NCBI GenBank assembly: GCA_011390935.1
Contig: JAABRL010000026.1
Span: 1-56,091, forward strand
Source: Gemmatimonas sp.
GTDB lineage: Bacteria; Gemmatimonadota; Gemmatimonadetes; Gemmatimonadales; Gemmatimonadaceae
Direction: 5' to 3'
DNA: 56,091 nucleotides
The notes beneath the pieces are model-generated. The model was not told the DNA's origin and did no database searches. It saw only the letters and a program-made list of their open reading frames with translations. Position 1 is the stretch's first letter. Each line of letters starts with the position of its first letter. Made by a program: the position numbers and the translations under genes. Positions 34,292 through 43,023 of the stretch are shown here, piece after piece.

Positions 34292-36945
34292 ACGCACCAC
34301 GTGATCGCCTCGCCGCCGCCCTCGCCGATCGCTACACGCTCGATCGCGAACTCGGCGCCGGCGGCATGGCCACCGTCTATCTCGCGCACGATCGCAAGCA
34401 CGAACGCGACGTCGCCATCAAGGTGCTGCACCCCGATCTCGGCGCCGTGCTCGGACCCGAGCGGTTCCTCACCGAGATCAAGACCACCGCACGACTGCAG
34501 CACCCGCATATCCTGCCGCTGCTCGACAGCGGATCAGCCGACGGGCTGCTGTACTACGTCATGCCGCTCGTCACCGGCGAATCGCTGCGCGCACGACTCG
34601 AGCGTGAGCGCCAGCTCCCGGTCGATGATGCGGTGCGCATCGCGCGCGAAGCCGCGACGGCGCTCGAACACGCGCATCGCATCGGCATCATTCACCGCGA
34701 CATCAAGCCGGAAAACATTCTCCTGCAGGACGGCCACGCACTGGTCGCCGACTTCGGCATCGCGCTCGCCGTGCAGAGCGCCGGACAGCGGCTCACCCAA
34801 ACCGGCCTGTCACTTGGCACACCGCAGTACATGAGCCCCGAGCAGGCCACGGGCGAGCGCACCATCGATGCACGCAGCGATGTGTATGCACTCGGCGCCG
34901 TGCTGTACGAAATGCTCGCGGGTGAGCCGCCGTTTACGGGGCCCACGGTGCAGTCCATCGTGGCGCGGCTCATGACCGAGGAACCGCGTGGTCTCGTGCT
35001 GCAGCGCAAGGCCGTGCCCGAGCACATCGAGGCCGCGGTGCTGCGCGCGCTCGAGAAGCTGCCGGCCGATCGGTTCGCGAGCGCCGGTGAGTTTGCTACC
35101 GCTCTCGAAACGCGCGAGGCGATGGTATCGCGTACCGCACACACCACCGCGGCGTCGCGCACGGCAACACGTGCACCAACAGCACGTGGTACACTCGCGA
35201 TGACCGCAGTGGCGCTGGTCGCCTGCGCCGTCGCCGCGTGGAGTCTGCTCCGCCCCGTGCCGCGACCCGACGTGATTCGCTATCCGCTGCTGGCCGATTC
35301 GGTGAGCTCGGAACGCTTGTGGCTGACCAACGTGAACATCTCCCCCGACGGCGCACTGATCACGCGGAGCGGCGGACCGGGTGGCGTGCTGCTCGTGCGT
35401 CGCCGCGACGCGCTCGGCTTCGAACCCGTGCCGGGCACCGAAGACGCGGTCGCAGTGACGTTCTCGCCGGATGGCACACAGCTCATCTTCTACCTCAGTA
35501 ATCGTCTGGTCACCATGCCGGCGACGGGTGGTCCGACCACGGTCCTCGACGACTCGGTGAGCGTCGCCGATGCGCTGCTGTGGGGCAGTGATGGGTGGAT
35601 CTATCGGGGCTCGACGGAAGGGCGGTTGCACATCACGCGCTGCCGTCCCACCGACTGCCGGCGCTCCGAACGTGTCACCGTGGTGGACACGGTCGGTGGC
35701 GAGCTGGCGCACATGCACCCAGACGTGCTGCCTGACGGGAAGACGCTGCTCTACCAGACCGAGATGCGGAATGGCAGCCGGTTCATCACCGTGCAGTCGA
35801 TCGGCGACACCGGGCACATCCGACTCATGGAAGGCGTGCGCGCGCGCTGGGTGCACACCGGCCATCTGCTGTACACCACGAGTGACGGCAAGCTGTGGGT
35901 CGTACCGTTCGACGCGCGCGCGCGCGCACTCGCCGGTGCGGCACGGTTGGTGGCCGAGAATCTGCCGCAGTCGATCATCGGGCCGGTCGATTTCGCCATC
36001 TCCACCAGCGGCACACTCGTCTACTCAGTGGAGGACGGCGGTGATGCACGAGAGCTGGTGTGGGTGTCGCGGGACGGACAGCAGACGCCGTTCGACGCCA
36101 CGTGGCGCGGCGCATTCGGCAGTCCGGCACTCTCTGCTGACGGACGGCGCGTGGCCGTCTCGCAGCGCGACGGCAACCAGGTGGCGCTCTGGGTGCGCAG
36201 CGAGAATGGGCAGCCCGTGCGCCTCAACGCCGACGGCAACGCGAGCGAGCCGGCGTGGAGTCCCGATGGACGGCAGGTGAGCTATCTGGGCAGCAGCGGC
36301 CGCACCAACACCGGCGATGTGTATCGGCAGGTGGCCGATGGCAGCGGGCTGCCCGTGCTGCTCATGCGCAGTACCCGCCCGATCTCGGAGCAGGTGTGGC
36401 GTGCTGACGGGCAGGGCGTGCTCGTGCGTACCACCACGCCCACCGATGGCAACGGTGACATCCTCGTCACGCGCAGTCTGCAGGACACCATCGGGAAGCC
36501 TCTTGTGGCGACGGAAGCCACCGAGTACTCGCCGGCGGTCTCTCCGAATGGTCGTTGGCTCGCCTACGTGAGCAATCGGAGCGGTCGCCACGAGGTGTAT
36601 GTGGCGCCCTTCGATGCCCCCGACGCCTCACGAACGCTTGTCTCGAGCGGCGGAGGATTTACACCGCGGTGGGCACGCGATGGCAGCGCGATCTTCTTTC
36701 TCGATCTCTCCACCCGCATGGTGGAGGCGCGCGTGACCACCGAGCCGGAGTTCACCGTGCTCGGCACGCGTGTGCTCTTCGACGCCAGCGAGTACGCGCA
36801 GACCTCGCTGTCCCGGCGCAACTACGATGTCGCCCCCGACGGACGCTTCCTCATGGTGCGCCGCGCCGACGGGTCGCGCGCGGGCGCGATGGTGGTGGTG
36901 GAGCACTGGACGGAGGAGCTGCGGCGCGCAGAGGCGCCGCGCTGA
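34288..36945 (+). CDS. Ser/Thr kinase with periplasmic propeller (group B)
   Basis: 885 residues, ATG overlapping the previous stop by ATGA. Kinase about 15-275: Lys45 (VAIK), HRDIKPEN 136-143, DFG 155-157, SPE 183-185. The region just before the membrane is Thr/Ala/Arg-rich (about 280-300) and the transmembrane helix is about 301-322. The sensor half has blades ISPDGALITRS, FSPDGTQLIFY, WSPDGRQVSYL and VSPNGRWLAYV, plus a Cys pair (TRCRPTDCRR). It ends VVVEHWTEELRRAEA, a variant of the C-terminal NW motif. It closes the kinase island and is followed by a strong hairpin terminator. The kinase half is closest to the preceding gene, again suggesting tandem duplication. Confidence 0.93.
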   Translation: MNAPRDRLAAALADRYTLDRELGAGGMATVYLAHDRKHERDVAIKVLHPDLGAVLGPERFLTEIKTTARLQHPHILPLLDSGSADGLLYYVMPLVTGESLRARLERERQLPVDDAVRIAREAATALEHAHRIGIIHRDIKPENILLQDGHALVADFGIALAVQSAGQRLTQTGLSLGTPQYMSPEQATGERTIDARSDVYALGAVLYEMLAGEPPFTGPTVQSIVARLMTEEPRGLVLQRKAVPEHIEAAVLRALEKLPADRFASAGEFATALETREAMVSRTAHTTAASRTATRAPTARGTLAMTAVALVACAVAAWSLLRPVPRPDVIRYPLLADSVSSERLWLTNVNISPDGALITRSGGPGGVLLVRRRDALGFEPVPGTEDAVAVTFSPDGTQLIFYLSNRLVTMPATGGPTTVLDDSVSVADALLWGSDGWIYRGSTEGRLHITRCRPTDCRRSERVTVVDTVGGELAHMHPDVLPDGKTLLYQTEMRNGSRFITVQSIGDTGHIRLMEGVRARWVHTGHLLYTTSDGKLWVVPFDARARALAGAARLVAENLPQSIIGPVDFAISTSGTLVYSVEDGGDARELVWVSRDGQQTPFDATWRGAFGSPALSADGRRVAVSQRDGNQVALWVRSENGQPVRLNADGNASEPAWSPDGRQVSYLGSSGRTNTGDVYRQVADGSGLPVLLMRSTRPISEQVWRADGQGVLVRTTTPTDGNGDILVTRSLQDTIGKPLVATEATEYSPAVSPNGRWLAYVSNRSGRHEVYVAPFDAPDASRTLVSSGGGFTPRWARDGSAIFFLDLSTRMVEARVTTEPEFTVLGTRVLFDASEYAQTSLSRRNYDVAPDGRFLMVRRADGSRAGAMVVVEHWTEELRRAEAPR

Positions 36946-36970
36946 GCGACACGGATACGGACGAAACGAA

Positions 36971-37001
36971 GGCGGGCGACGCGATCTCCGCGCCGCCCGC
37001 C
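36971..37001 (+). terminator. Strong hairpin at the end of the kinase island
   Basis: Arms 36971-36983 (GGCGGGCGACGCG) and 36989-37001 (CGCGCCGCCCGCC) pair at 12 of 13 positions around a 5-nt loop, 25 nt after the last kinase stop. The trailing sequence is only weakly T-rich. Confidence 0.7.
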
Positions 37002-37098
37002 GCTTCACGTTCCGTGCGCCTCGAGGCACGCCCACCGCACCACGTTTTCCGCAAGCAGCATCAAGCGCACTGCGCGCGCGCCGTGAAGATTGCACGCC

Positions 37099-37998
37099 AT
37101 GAAGCCCGATACCCGCGCCTTCTATCTCGACGCCGTTCAGCGCGTGGTCGCGCACCTCGTCACCCACCTCGACGAGTCGCCCGACCTCGCGGCGCTCGCC
37201 CGGCTCGCCTGTCTGTCGCCATTTCACTTTCATCGCGTCTTTCGAGGCATGGTCGGCGAGACCCCGCTCGAACTACTGCGTCGACTGCGCCTCGAGCGGG
37301 CCGCCCACCAGCTGCGGCACGATGCGACGACCGTGACCGCCGTGGCATTCAACGCCGGATACGAAACGCACGAAGCGTTCACACGAGCGTTTCGTGCGGC
37401 CTTCGGCGCGGCGCCGTCGGTCTTCCGACGGAATACGCGAGCACACCCCATGCTTGCGGCCTCATCGGGGCTGCACTATGACCCACGCGGCACCGCCACC
37501 GACTTCAATCCAAGCGACACCGGAGGACTGACCATGCAGATCGATCGCGAAACGTTGCCCCCACTCCGCCTGGCCACCATCACGCACGTCGGCCCGTACA
37601 ATCAGATTGGCGGTGCATTCGAGCAGTTGAGCGCCATCGCCGGTCGGGCGGGGCTGTTCGCGTACCCTGGGGCGATGATGATCGCCACCTACACCGAAGA
37701 CCCCGACGGCAAGCCGGCGGAGGAGCTCGTGTCCTCCGCCGGCATCACCCTCCCGGAGGGAGTTCCGATGCCAGAAGGACTCGCGGAACTACGCGTACCC
37801 GGAGGCGCCTACGCGCGCTACATCCATCTCGGCGCATACGATATGCTCGGCGACGTCTGGGCTCGCTTCCTCGGCGAGGCACTGCCCGCCACGGGATTCG
37901 TGCTCAAGCCAGGGCTCTCACTGGAGATCTACCGAAGTGACATGCGCACCACACCGCCCGCGCAGTGGCGCACGGACCTGCTCGTACCCGTGGAGTAG
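37099..37998 (+). CDS. AraC-family regulator with GyrI-like ligand domain
   Basis: 299 residues. The N-terminal AraC DNA-binding domain (about 10-115) has both helix-turn-helix motifs: DLAALARLACLSPFHFHRVF and TVTAVAFNAGYETHEAFTRAF, the second being the conserved AraC signature. The C-terminal domain (about 150-298) is GyrI-like (TLPPLRLATITHVGPYNQIGGAF..., SLEIYRSD), the drug- or effector-binding fold of Rob and BmrR-type proteins. ATG 37099 is preferred over an in-frame TTG at 37090. It stands alone between the kinase terminator and a convergent lipoprotein gene. It probably activates genes in response to a hydrophobic or amphipathic compound; its targets are not apparent. Confidence 0.93.
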   Translation: MKPDTRAFYLDAVQRVVAHLVTHLDESPDLAALARLACLSPFHFHRVFRGMVGETPLELLRRLRLERAAHQLRHDATTVTAVAFNAGYETHEAFTRAFRAAFGAAPSVFRRNTRAHPMLAASSGLHYDPRGTATDFNPSDTGGLTMQIDRETLPPLRLATITHVGPYNQIGGAFEQLSAIAGRAGLFAYPGAMMIATYTEDPDGKPAEELVSSAGITLPEGVPMPEGLAELRVPGGAYARYIHLGAYDMLGDVWARFLGEALPATGFVLKPGLSLEIYRSDMRTTPPAQWRTDLLVPVE

Positions 37999-38021
37999 CA
38001 CGGCACCAACCGAGGGCGCCG

Positions 38022-40196
38022 CTACGGTTGGAACACCGTCACCGTCACCGGCAACACCCGAACATTCACCGCGCCCCCGGTTGATCGCACCGCTTCATTC
38101 ACCGTCGCCGATACGATCGTGTCCAACGTCGTATTCGCCGCCCCACCCGACGCGAGCGTGCGCAGCAGCGTGGAGCCGAGATCCATGTTGGAGACCGCGG
38201 CGCTCGTGCTCGTGCCACGAAAACGAATTCTCCCTTCCGACACCTGCGATTCGTCCACCGTCACCTCTGCCTCCACGTTGGCGACGAGATCACGCCAGCC
38301 GCCCGCGATGCGATTTTCGTAGGCGAATCGCGTGGGATCCCATGTGAGCGTCACATCGATGACCACGAGATCATCGATACCGCGTTGACTCAAGTCGAAG
38401 TTGAGCGAGATCGCCGCAATCTGATTCACATTGACGTTGCGCACGGGGCCACCGCCCACCAGCAATCGAATGCCTGGCGGCGCTGGCAACACCTCGAGGT
38501 CGCCGGCGGACACCGTGATCGGTCCGTCTGAATCAAACGCGAGCTGCACGCTCCCCACGCCCTCGACCGCGAGATCGGTGAACACCGCCAGGCCATCCAC
38601 CGCACGTACAGCGCGCGTGCCGAAGAGCGTGGCCGAGCCGTTCAACCGCGCGATCACCACGGCCGAACCGTTCACCACGCGTTGCCCGGCCGCGTCGCGC
38701 AACTCTACCACCGGCTGCGTGGTGAACGACACGCCAGATCGCGCGCCAGCCGGCGCCGTGATCAGCGCGAGCGCGGCCACCTCCTGCGTCACCATGATCG
38801 CCGCCGTGGTATCGGGCCGCAGCCCTGGCGACGACGCCACAATGCGATACGTGCCCGCACCGTCGATGCGTTGCCCCTGAAAGATCGCCCCGCCATTCAC
38901 AGCCTCGGTGAGCATGGTGCCCTGCAACACGCCGCCGTCACCCGTGAGTGACAGCATCACGGGCTGCGTCACCTCAGCCCGATCACCGAAGGCATCAGTC
39001 AGCTCCACCACAATCGGTTCGGTGAACGCCACGCCGGAGAGCGCGCGTGTGGGGGCAGTTCGAACGGCAACGGCCACCGCGGGCGCAAATGCGGTTGCGG
39101 TGAAGCGCACCACCAGCGGGGTCCCCACAATCTGCGCGCGCAACACATAGGTCCCCTTTGCCGGCCCGGCGATCCATGCGTCCGGCAATTGCGCCACGCC
39201 ATCGATCCCCGTGATCACCAGGGTGTCGCCTGTGAGCGTGCCAAGCGCGCCCTCCACGCGGAACAGGACGCTTGCCCCAGCGACCGCATTGCCGGCCGCA
39301 TCACGCGCCTGCACCGCCACTCCCGGCACCGCCGCCCCCACCTCGACCCGTCGCGTCTCACCCTCGGTCGCCACAAGCGCCGCCGCATCACCCGGTGCGA
39401 CCACCACGTACGTTCCGCCCTGCGCCAAGCTCGCGAAGACCACGCCGCGTGCCACGTCCACTCCACTCGACAGCACCGGTTCGAGGCCATTGGGGTTGTC
39501 CGCACGGAACAGGCGGAGCCCTATCCGCTTGCCAACCGGCACCGTCGCCATGTTCACGCGCACCTCGACCGTCGCCGGCCGAGTGAACGTGACGCTCCCC
39601 GGACCAATGGCAAACGCGGTGTTCGTGAGGAGTCGCGCATCGTTTGTGACAATCACCCCGCGCCCGACCGTCAACGAGGAGGTCGCGCTTGCACCAGGCT
39701 CGAGGGTGATCCGCAGCGTGCTGTCGAGCAGCACCGTCGTGACCGGCGCCGACGCCGATGCAGGAGGCACCGCCAGGGGCACACGCACGGCGATGGCCAC
39801 CGCCCCCGATTCGCCGCCGCTCTCCGCAAGGATCACCGCCACCCCGGGGGCGATCGCGGTGACGAGTCCGGTGGGCGACACGGTCGCGGTGGCCGCGTCC
39901 GTGCTGCGCCAGGCAACGCTGCGCTGCAGCGCGGCGCCCTGTGCATCACGCGCGGTCGCCGAGAGCTGCGCGGTTGCGCCGAGCACGAGGACGTTCTCGG
40001 CGGGTGCGCCAGAGACGCTCACGCTCGCAACGGGCACATCGGGCCGGGTAGGCGGCGTCGGCGTGTCGGACCCGCCGGAGCACGCTGCCATGAGGAGTGA
40101 AACAGCGGCCAGCATGGTGAACGCTCGCATCACGCGATGCGCACGAGGTACGATTTCGACGCGGACGTCGTCGATCGAAGGGGGAGTGGAGTTCAT
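38022..40196 (-). CDS. Ig-like (Big) domain surface lipoprotein
   Basis: Up to 724 residues. The lipoprotein signal MRAFTMLAAVSLLMAAC starts at Met23, so the true start may be at 40130 (702 aa) rather than the first ATG 40196. The lipobox MAAC is followed by a Gly/Ser/Thr/Pro spacer. A Big_2-like domain lies at about 58-140 (VASVSVSGAPAENVLVLGATAQLSATARDAQGAAL...WRSTDAATATVSPTGLVTAIAPG). Further Ig-like modules recur around 280-560 with repeated 'GxSVLFRVEG/GVAQLPD'-type and 'SGVAFTEPIVVELTDAFG' motifs. A C-terminal cohesin-like segment (VNQIAAISLNFDLSQRGIDDLVVIDVTLTWDPTRFAYE) follows. Likely a cell-surface structural or adhesion protein. It is divergent from the YihY gene. Confidence 0.82.
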   Translation of the reverse strand: MNSTPPSIDDVRVEIVPRAHRVMRAFTMLAAVSLLMAACSGGSDTPTPPTRPDVPVASVSVSGAPAENVLVLGATAQLSATARDAQGAALQRSVAWRSTDAATATVSPTGLVTAIAPGVAVILAESGGESGAVAIAVRVPLAVPPASASAPVTTVLLDSTLRITLEPGASATSSLTVGRGVIVTNDARLLTNTAFAIGPGSVTFTRPATVEVRVNMATVPVGKRIGLRLFRADNPNGLEPVLSSGVDVARGVVFASLAQGGTYVVVAPGDAAALVATEGETRRVEVGAAVPGVAVQARDAAGNAVAGASVLFRVEGALGTLTGDTLVITGIDGVAQLPDAWIAGPAKGTYVLRAQIVGTPLVVRFTATAFAPAVAVAVRTAPTRALSGVAFTEPIVVELTDAFGDRAEVTQPVMLSLTGDGGVLQGTMLTEAVNGGAIFQGQRIDGAGTYRIVASSPGLRPDTTAAIMVTQEVAALALITAPAGARSGVSFTTQPVVELRDAAGQRVVNGSAVVIARLNGSATLFGTRAVRAVDGLAVFTDLAVEGVGSVQLAFDSDGPITVSAGDLEVLPAPPGIRLLVGGGPVRNVNVNQIAAISLNFDLSQRGIDDLVVIDVTLTWDPTRFAYENRIAGGWRDLVANVEAEVTVDESQVSEGRIRFRGTSTSAAVSNMDLGSTLLRTLASGGAANTTLDTIVSATVNEAVRSTGGAVNVRVLPVTVTVFQP

Positions 40197-40335
40197 GCGT
40201 CAGGAACGACCGCCAGTAGCGGCCGGGTTCCGCCGGCGTCTCGGACCTTCAACCGTCCTCGTTGGTAGCATCACACAGTACGCGCCCGCGCAACGCGCCG
40301 TGGCCAGTGTACGATCCTGGCTGACGGGAGTCGCC

Positions 40336-41238
40336 ATGCCGCAGTGGCAGCACATCTGGACAACACTGGTCAACGCCGTCGAGCTGTTCTTTGCGAAGGA
40401 GTCGTTTCGCTCCTCGGGCGCGCTGGCCTTCTACACCCTCTTCTCCCTGGCGCCGCTCCTGATCCTCGTGATCACGTTGGCCGGCGTGTTTCTGGGAGAC
40501 GAGGCCGCGCGCGGCGAGCTCGTGGCTCAGCTCGACGACATCATCGGAACCGATGCCGCCGAGTTCGTGCAGGAGGCCGTGCAGCGCTCGCGCGTTGAGG
40601 AGTCGGGCATGCTGCCCACCCTGCTTGGTGTAGCCGCCCTCATCTTCGGCGCCACGACTGTGTTTGCGCAGCTGCGCCAGTCGCTCAACGACTTGTGGGA
40701 CGTGCGTGCGCAGCCCTCTCGCAACAACGTGATGAACTTTCTGCTCACGCGGCTCGTCTCGTTCGGCATGGTACTCACCATCGGATTCCTGATGCTGACC
40801 TCCGTGCTCCTGTCCATCGCGCTGGCGTCCGTGCGCGAGTTCGCGGAAGGGCTGATTTCGATCCCGCCCGTGCTCGTCACGCTGGCGGATACCGTGCTCA
40901 CCCTGCTGATCAGCTCGACCCTCTTCGGCCTCATTTTCCGCGTACTGCCCGATGTGCACCTCTCGTGGCGCAACGTCACGCGCGGCGCGCTGCTCACCGG
41001 CGTGCTCTTCGTGATCGGGCGATACCTGATTTCCATGTATCTCACGCGCACGGGTCCGGCCTCCGCCTACGGTGCCGCCGGTTCCCTGGTCATCGTGCTG
41101 ATGTGGGTGTACTACTCCTCGCTGATCCTGCACTTCGGTGCGGCGATCACGCGCGCGTTGCTCGAGACCGAAGGTGGCACCATTCGTCCCATGCGCGGTG
41201 CGGTGCGCATTCGCACGGAAGTGGTGGACGAGGACTGA
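40336..41238 (+). CDS. YihY/BrkB-family inner-membrane protein
   Basis: 300 residues with about six transmembrane segments: one near 30-50 (GALAFYTLFSLAPLLILVITLAGVFLG), a second near 95-115, and four more up to about 275. The family motif SGALAFYTLFSLAPLLI and the region RxLPDVHLSWRNVTRGALLTGVLFVIGRYLISMYL are diagnostic of YihY (formerly called ribonuclease BN, or BrkB). The biochemical role of the family is not settled; a membrane transport or envelope function is usual speculation. The start ATG 40336 has GGGAG five bases upstream, and the homology begins just after it. A 7-bp hairpin follows the stop. Confidence 0.93.
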   Translation: MPQWQHIWTTLVNAVELFFAKESFRSSGALAFYTLFSLAPLLILVITLAGVFLGDEAARGELVAQLDDIIGTDAAEFVQEAVQRSRVEESGMLPTLLGVAALIFGATTVFAQLRQSLNDLWDVRAQPSRNNVMNFLLTRLVSFGMVLTIGFLMLTSVLLSIALASVREFAEGLISIPPVLVTLADTVLTLLISSTLFGLIFRVLPDVHLSWRNVTRGALLTGVLFVIGRYLISMYLTRTGPASAYGAAGSLVIVLMWVYYSSLILHFGAAITRALLETEGGTIRPMRGAVRIRTEVVDED

Positions 41239-41241
41239 TTC

Positions 41242-41267
41242 CCGCCTCAGGGATAATGGCGAGGCGG
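41242..41267 (+). terminator. Hairpin after the YihY gene
   Basis: CCGCCTC (41242-41248) and GAGGCGG (41261-41267) are exact complements with a 12-nt loop, beginning 3 nt after the YihY stop. No T tract is present. Confidence 0.4.
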
Positions 41268-41280
41268 CGCGCGTTCGGTG

Positions 41281-41388
41281 ATGCGTCGATCGCGCCACAC
41301 TCGGGCGGTGCAGCAGTTGTTCGCCGAAGACGTGCTCGGTGATCTCATGGAAATGCAGCGGAGCACGGATACGCCGACGCTCGCGTAG
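41281..41388 (+). CDS. Possible 35-aa small protein or gene remnant
   Basis: MRRSRHTRAVQQLFAEDVLGDLMEMQRSTDTPTLA is open from ATG 41281 to TAG 41388. Its composition (basic N-terminus, then an acidic amphipathic helix) is protein-like, but there is no clear ribosome site and no family match. It may be the tail of a decayed gene. The rest of the 309-nt gap 41239-41547 holds a hairpin after the YihY gene, a promoter candidate and a leader hairpin for the next gene. Confidence 0.2.
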   Translation: MRRSRHTRAVQQLFAEDVLGDLMEMQRSTDTPTLA

Positions 41389-41448
41389 CGGCGGATTGTC
41401 ACCGGCCAGTCACGAAATCGCGACGCCGCGTGCGCGCGGCAACTCGCC

Positions 41449-41477
41449 TTGCAAACCCCGGACTCGCGCGCCAAAAT
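41449..41477 (+). promoter_or_regulatory. Candidate sigma70-type promoter for the peptidase-lipoprotein pair
   Basis: TTGCAA (41449-41454) and CAAAAT (41472-41477) are separated by exactly 17 nt, each matching consensus at four of six positions. Transcription would begin near 41484, upstream of the leader hairpin. Confidence 0.35.
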
Positions 41478-41491
41478 GTGTGGAGATGATA

Positions 41492-41523
41492 GGCGCTGTG
41501 GGGAGACGCCCCACTGGAGCGCC
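41492..41523 (+). promoter_or_regulatory. Stable leader hairpin upstream of the C39-like gene
   Basis: GGCGCT-GTGGGG (41492-41503) pairs with CCCCAC (41509-41514) and AGCGCC (41518-41523), with a 5-nt loop and a 3-nt bulge, 24 nt before ATG 41548. It does not hide the GAGG ribosome site; it could stabilise the message or attenuate transcription. Confidence 0.4.
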
Positions 41524-41547
41524 AGAAGCCTCACACGAGGTGACCGC

Positions 41548-42525
41548 ATGACGACCCGCCAGCTCAAGGCATCCGTCGGTGTGAAGGGGGTCAATCTTTA
41601 CGACGACGTAATTGTGATTCAATCGCTGCTGAACGCGGCGCTCGAATCACACGCCGCCTTCAAGGCCACCGACTTGAAGCCGCTCAAGACGGACGGCGCT
41701 TGCGGCAAACTCACCAAGGACGCCATCACGTTGTACCAGCGCACCGTACTCGGCTGGAGCGTGGCGGCTTCCGACGGCAAGGTCGACCGAAACGGAACGA
41801 CATGGCGCTCGTTGAATGGCAACCTGCCCGCTCCAGGTGGTCCCCCGACCAAGGCGTCGAAGATTCCATCAACGAAGCCGATGATTGGCGGCTATGTCGC
41901 ATTTCGTCAGGGCGACTACGGCAAGGTGCCGCTCGGGGAGGGCAAACTGTACATTGCCGGCGACGGTTGCGCGTTGTGTACTCTCACAATGGCCGCGACC
42001 GTACACGGTTCAGCCACCACCCACTGGCCAAAGAACCTCGCCCCGCGCCACCTCACGCCGCCCACAGCGAACAGCATCGTGAAGGCGGGCGGCGGCTTTT
42101 CCGGCTCGAGCCTGATCATGGCAAAGGCCGCCGGCGCGCTCGGGATGACCTACGATGAGTACGGTCGTACCAAGCCCCTTGTCCCATCGGACGTCGGCCT
42201 CATCGACGGCGCCCTGAGCGCGGGCTTTCCCGTGGCGGCGCACGTCGACTACAAATCGAGCGCTGTGGGCGATCACTGGATCCTGGTGATCAAGCGCTAC
42301 CACGACGGCACGTACGACTCCATCGATCCCGCGACCGGCAGGCTGCTCAAGCTCACAAGCCGCGGCGTGTCAACCGGCAACAAGAAGTCACAGCCGAATG
42401 CGGCAGCCGTGAGCAACGGCGTCCTGTTCGGCACGGGGCAAGGCGGCTCCACAAATCAGTCGAAATACGTCGTGGTGCGCTTCGCGCTCCTCGCGCCGGC
42501 TGGCGGCGGTTGGTCTTCACAGTGA
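41548..42525 (+). CDS. C39-like cysteine peptidase with peptidoglycan-binding-like N-domain
   Basis: 325 residues with no signal peptide. The N-terminal module (about 12-92) reads VNLYDDVIVIQSLLNAAL...LKTDGACGKLTKDAITLYQ...DGKVDRNGTTWRSLN, matching peptidoglycan-binding-like repeats. The catalytic module (about 110-320) has the C39-type order: Cys141 in GDGCALC (with Cys144), His243 in GDHWILVI, and Asp260 in DSIDPATG, a complete Cys-His-Asp set. The lack of an export signal with a wall-binding domain is unusual and fits a contact-delivered or lysis-released enzyme. GAGG lies about eight bases before ATG. The next gene overlaps its stop (GTGA) and encodes a lipoprotein, so the two are translationally coupled. 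Confidence 0.75.
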   Translation: MTTRQLKASVGVKGVNLYDDVIVIQSLLNAALESHAAFKATDLKPLKTDGACGKLTKDAITLYQRTVLGWSVAASDGKVDRNGTTWRSLNGNLPAPGGPPTKASKIPSTKPMIGGYVAFRQGDYGKVPLGEGKLYIAGDGCALCTLTMAATVHGSATTHWPKNLAPRHLTPPTANSIVKAGGGFSGSSLIMAKAAGALGMTYDEYGRTKPLVPSDVGLIDGALSAGFPVAAHVDYKSSAVGDHWILVIKRYHDGTYDSIDPATGRLLKLTSRGVSTGNKKSQPNAAAVSNGVLFGTGQGGSTNQSKYVVVRFALLAPAGGGWSSQ

Positions 42526-43004
42526 GTAGCGCGCGCACTCTGCAGCGCCTGTCGTTGCTGTTGGCCGTGGTCGCATGCGCCGCGTGCGAATCGGAGGCGC
42601 CTGTGCCGCAAGCGAGTGACGCGCTGGCGACACTCGAGGCACCGACTCCGGATGTCGTGACGACCGGCTCCGAACTCGCACGCGACAGCCGCGAGTTTCT
42701 CGACGCGTTCATGCCGCCAGATGACACCGTGCGCGTTTCCGGACCGGCGGAACTCCGGCTCTGGGATCAGCTCCTCGTCGCGGAGTTGCCCGACGTGGAT
42801 CCGTTGCGCGAAATCGACCCCTCGACCATGCCGTGGGCGCAGGTGCAAGGGGCGCTCGTCCCGCTACGCGACTCGGCATCGCTGCAGGCGACAGCGGTTT
42901 TTCCGGAGGTCGCGGAGCGAACCCTGTACGCCTTCGTCGTTCGTGTACGAAACGCAGCCGGGGAACGCCGATTGACGGTTGTGGTTCAGGTGAATCCGCG
43001 CTGA
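42522..43004 (+). CDS. Lipoprotein coupled to the C39-like peptidase gene
   Basis: 160 residues from GTG 42522, which overlaps the TGA of the peptidase gene by four bases; a TTG 12 nt upstream would lengthen it slightly. The N-terminus is a lipoprotein signal (LQRLSLLLAVVACAACESEAP) with two possible lipoboxes (VVAC or CAAC). The mature domain is acidic (DVDPLREIDPSTMPWAQVQGAL) and ends in a beta pattern (TLYAFVVRVRNAAGERRLTVVVQV). No family is recognised. Being periplasmic and obligately co-translated with a cytosol-made wall peptidase, it could be an inhibitor or immunity lipoprotein. That is inference from context only. Confidence 0.7.
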   Translation: MSSARTLQRLSLLLAVVACAACESEAPVPQASDALATLEAPTPDVVTTGSELARDSREFLDAFMPPDDTVRVSGPAELRLWDQLLVAELPDVDPLREIDPSTMPWAQVQGALVPLRDSASLQATAVFPEVAERTLYAFVVRVRNAAGERRLTVVVQVNPR

Positions 43005-43023
43005 CGCGGCAGGGAGAGGTTCG

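Noticed and set aside
41256..41342. 28-codon frame MARRRAFGDAS... after the YihY gene
   Set aside because: Arg-rich, and its start lies inside the terminator-like hairpin; the alternative frame at 41281 looks slightly more protein-like and is listed with low confidence.
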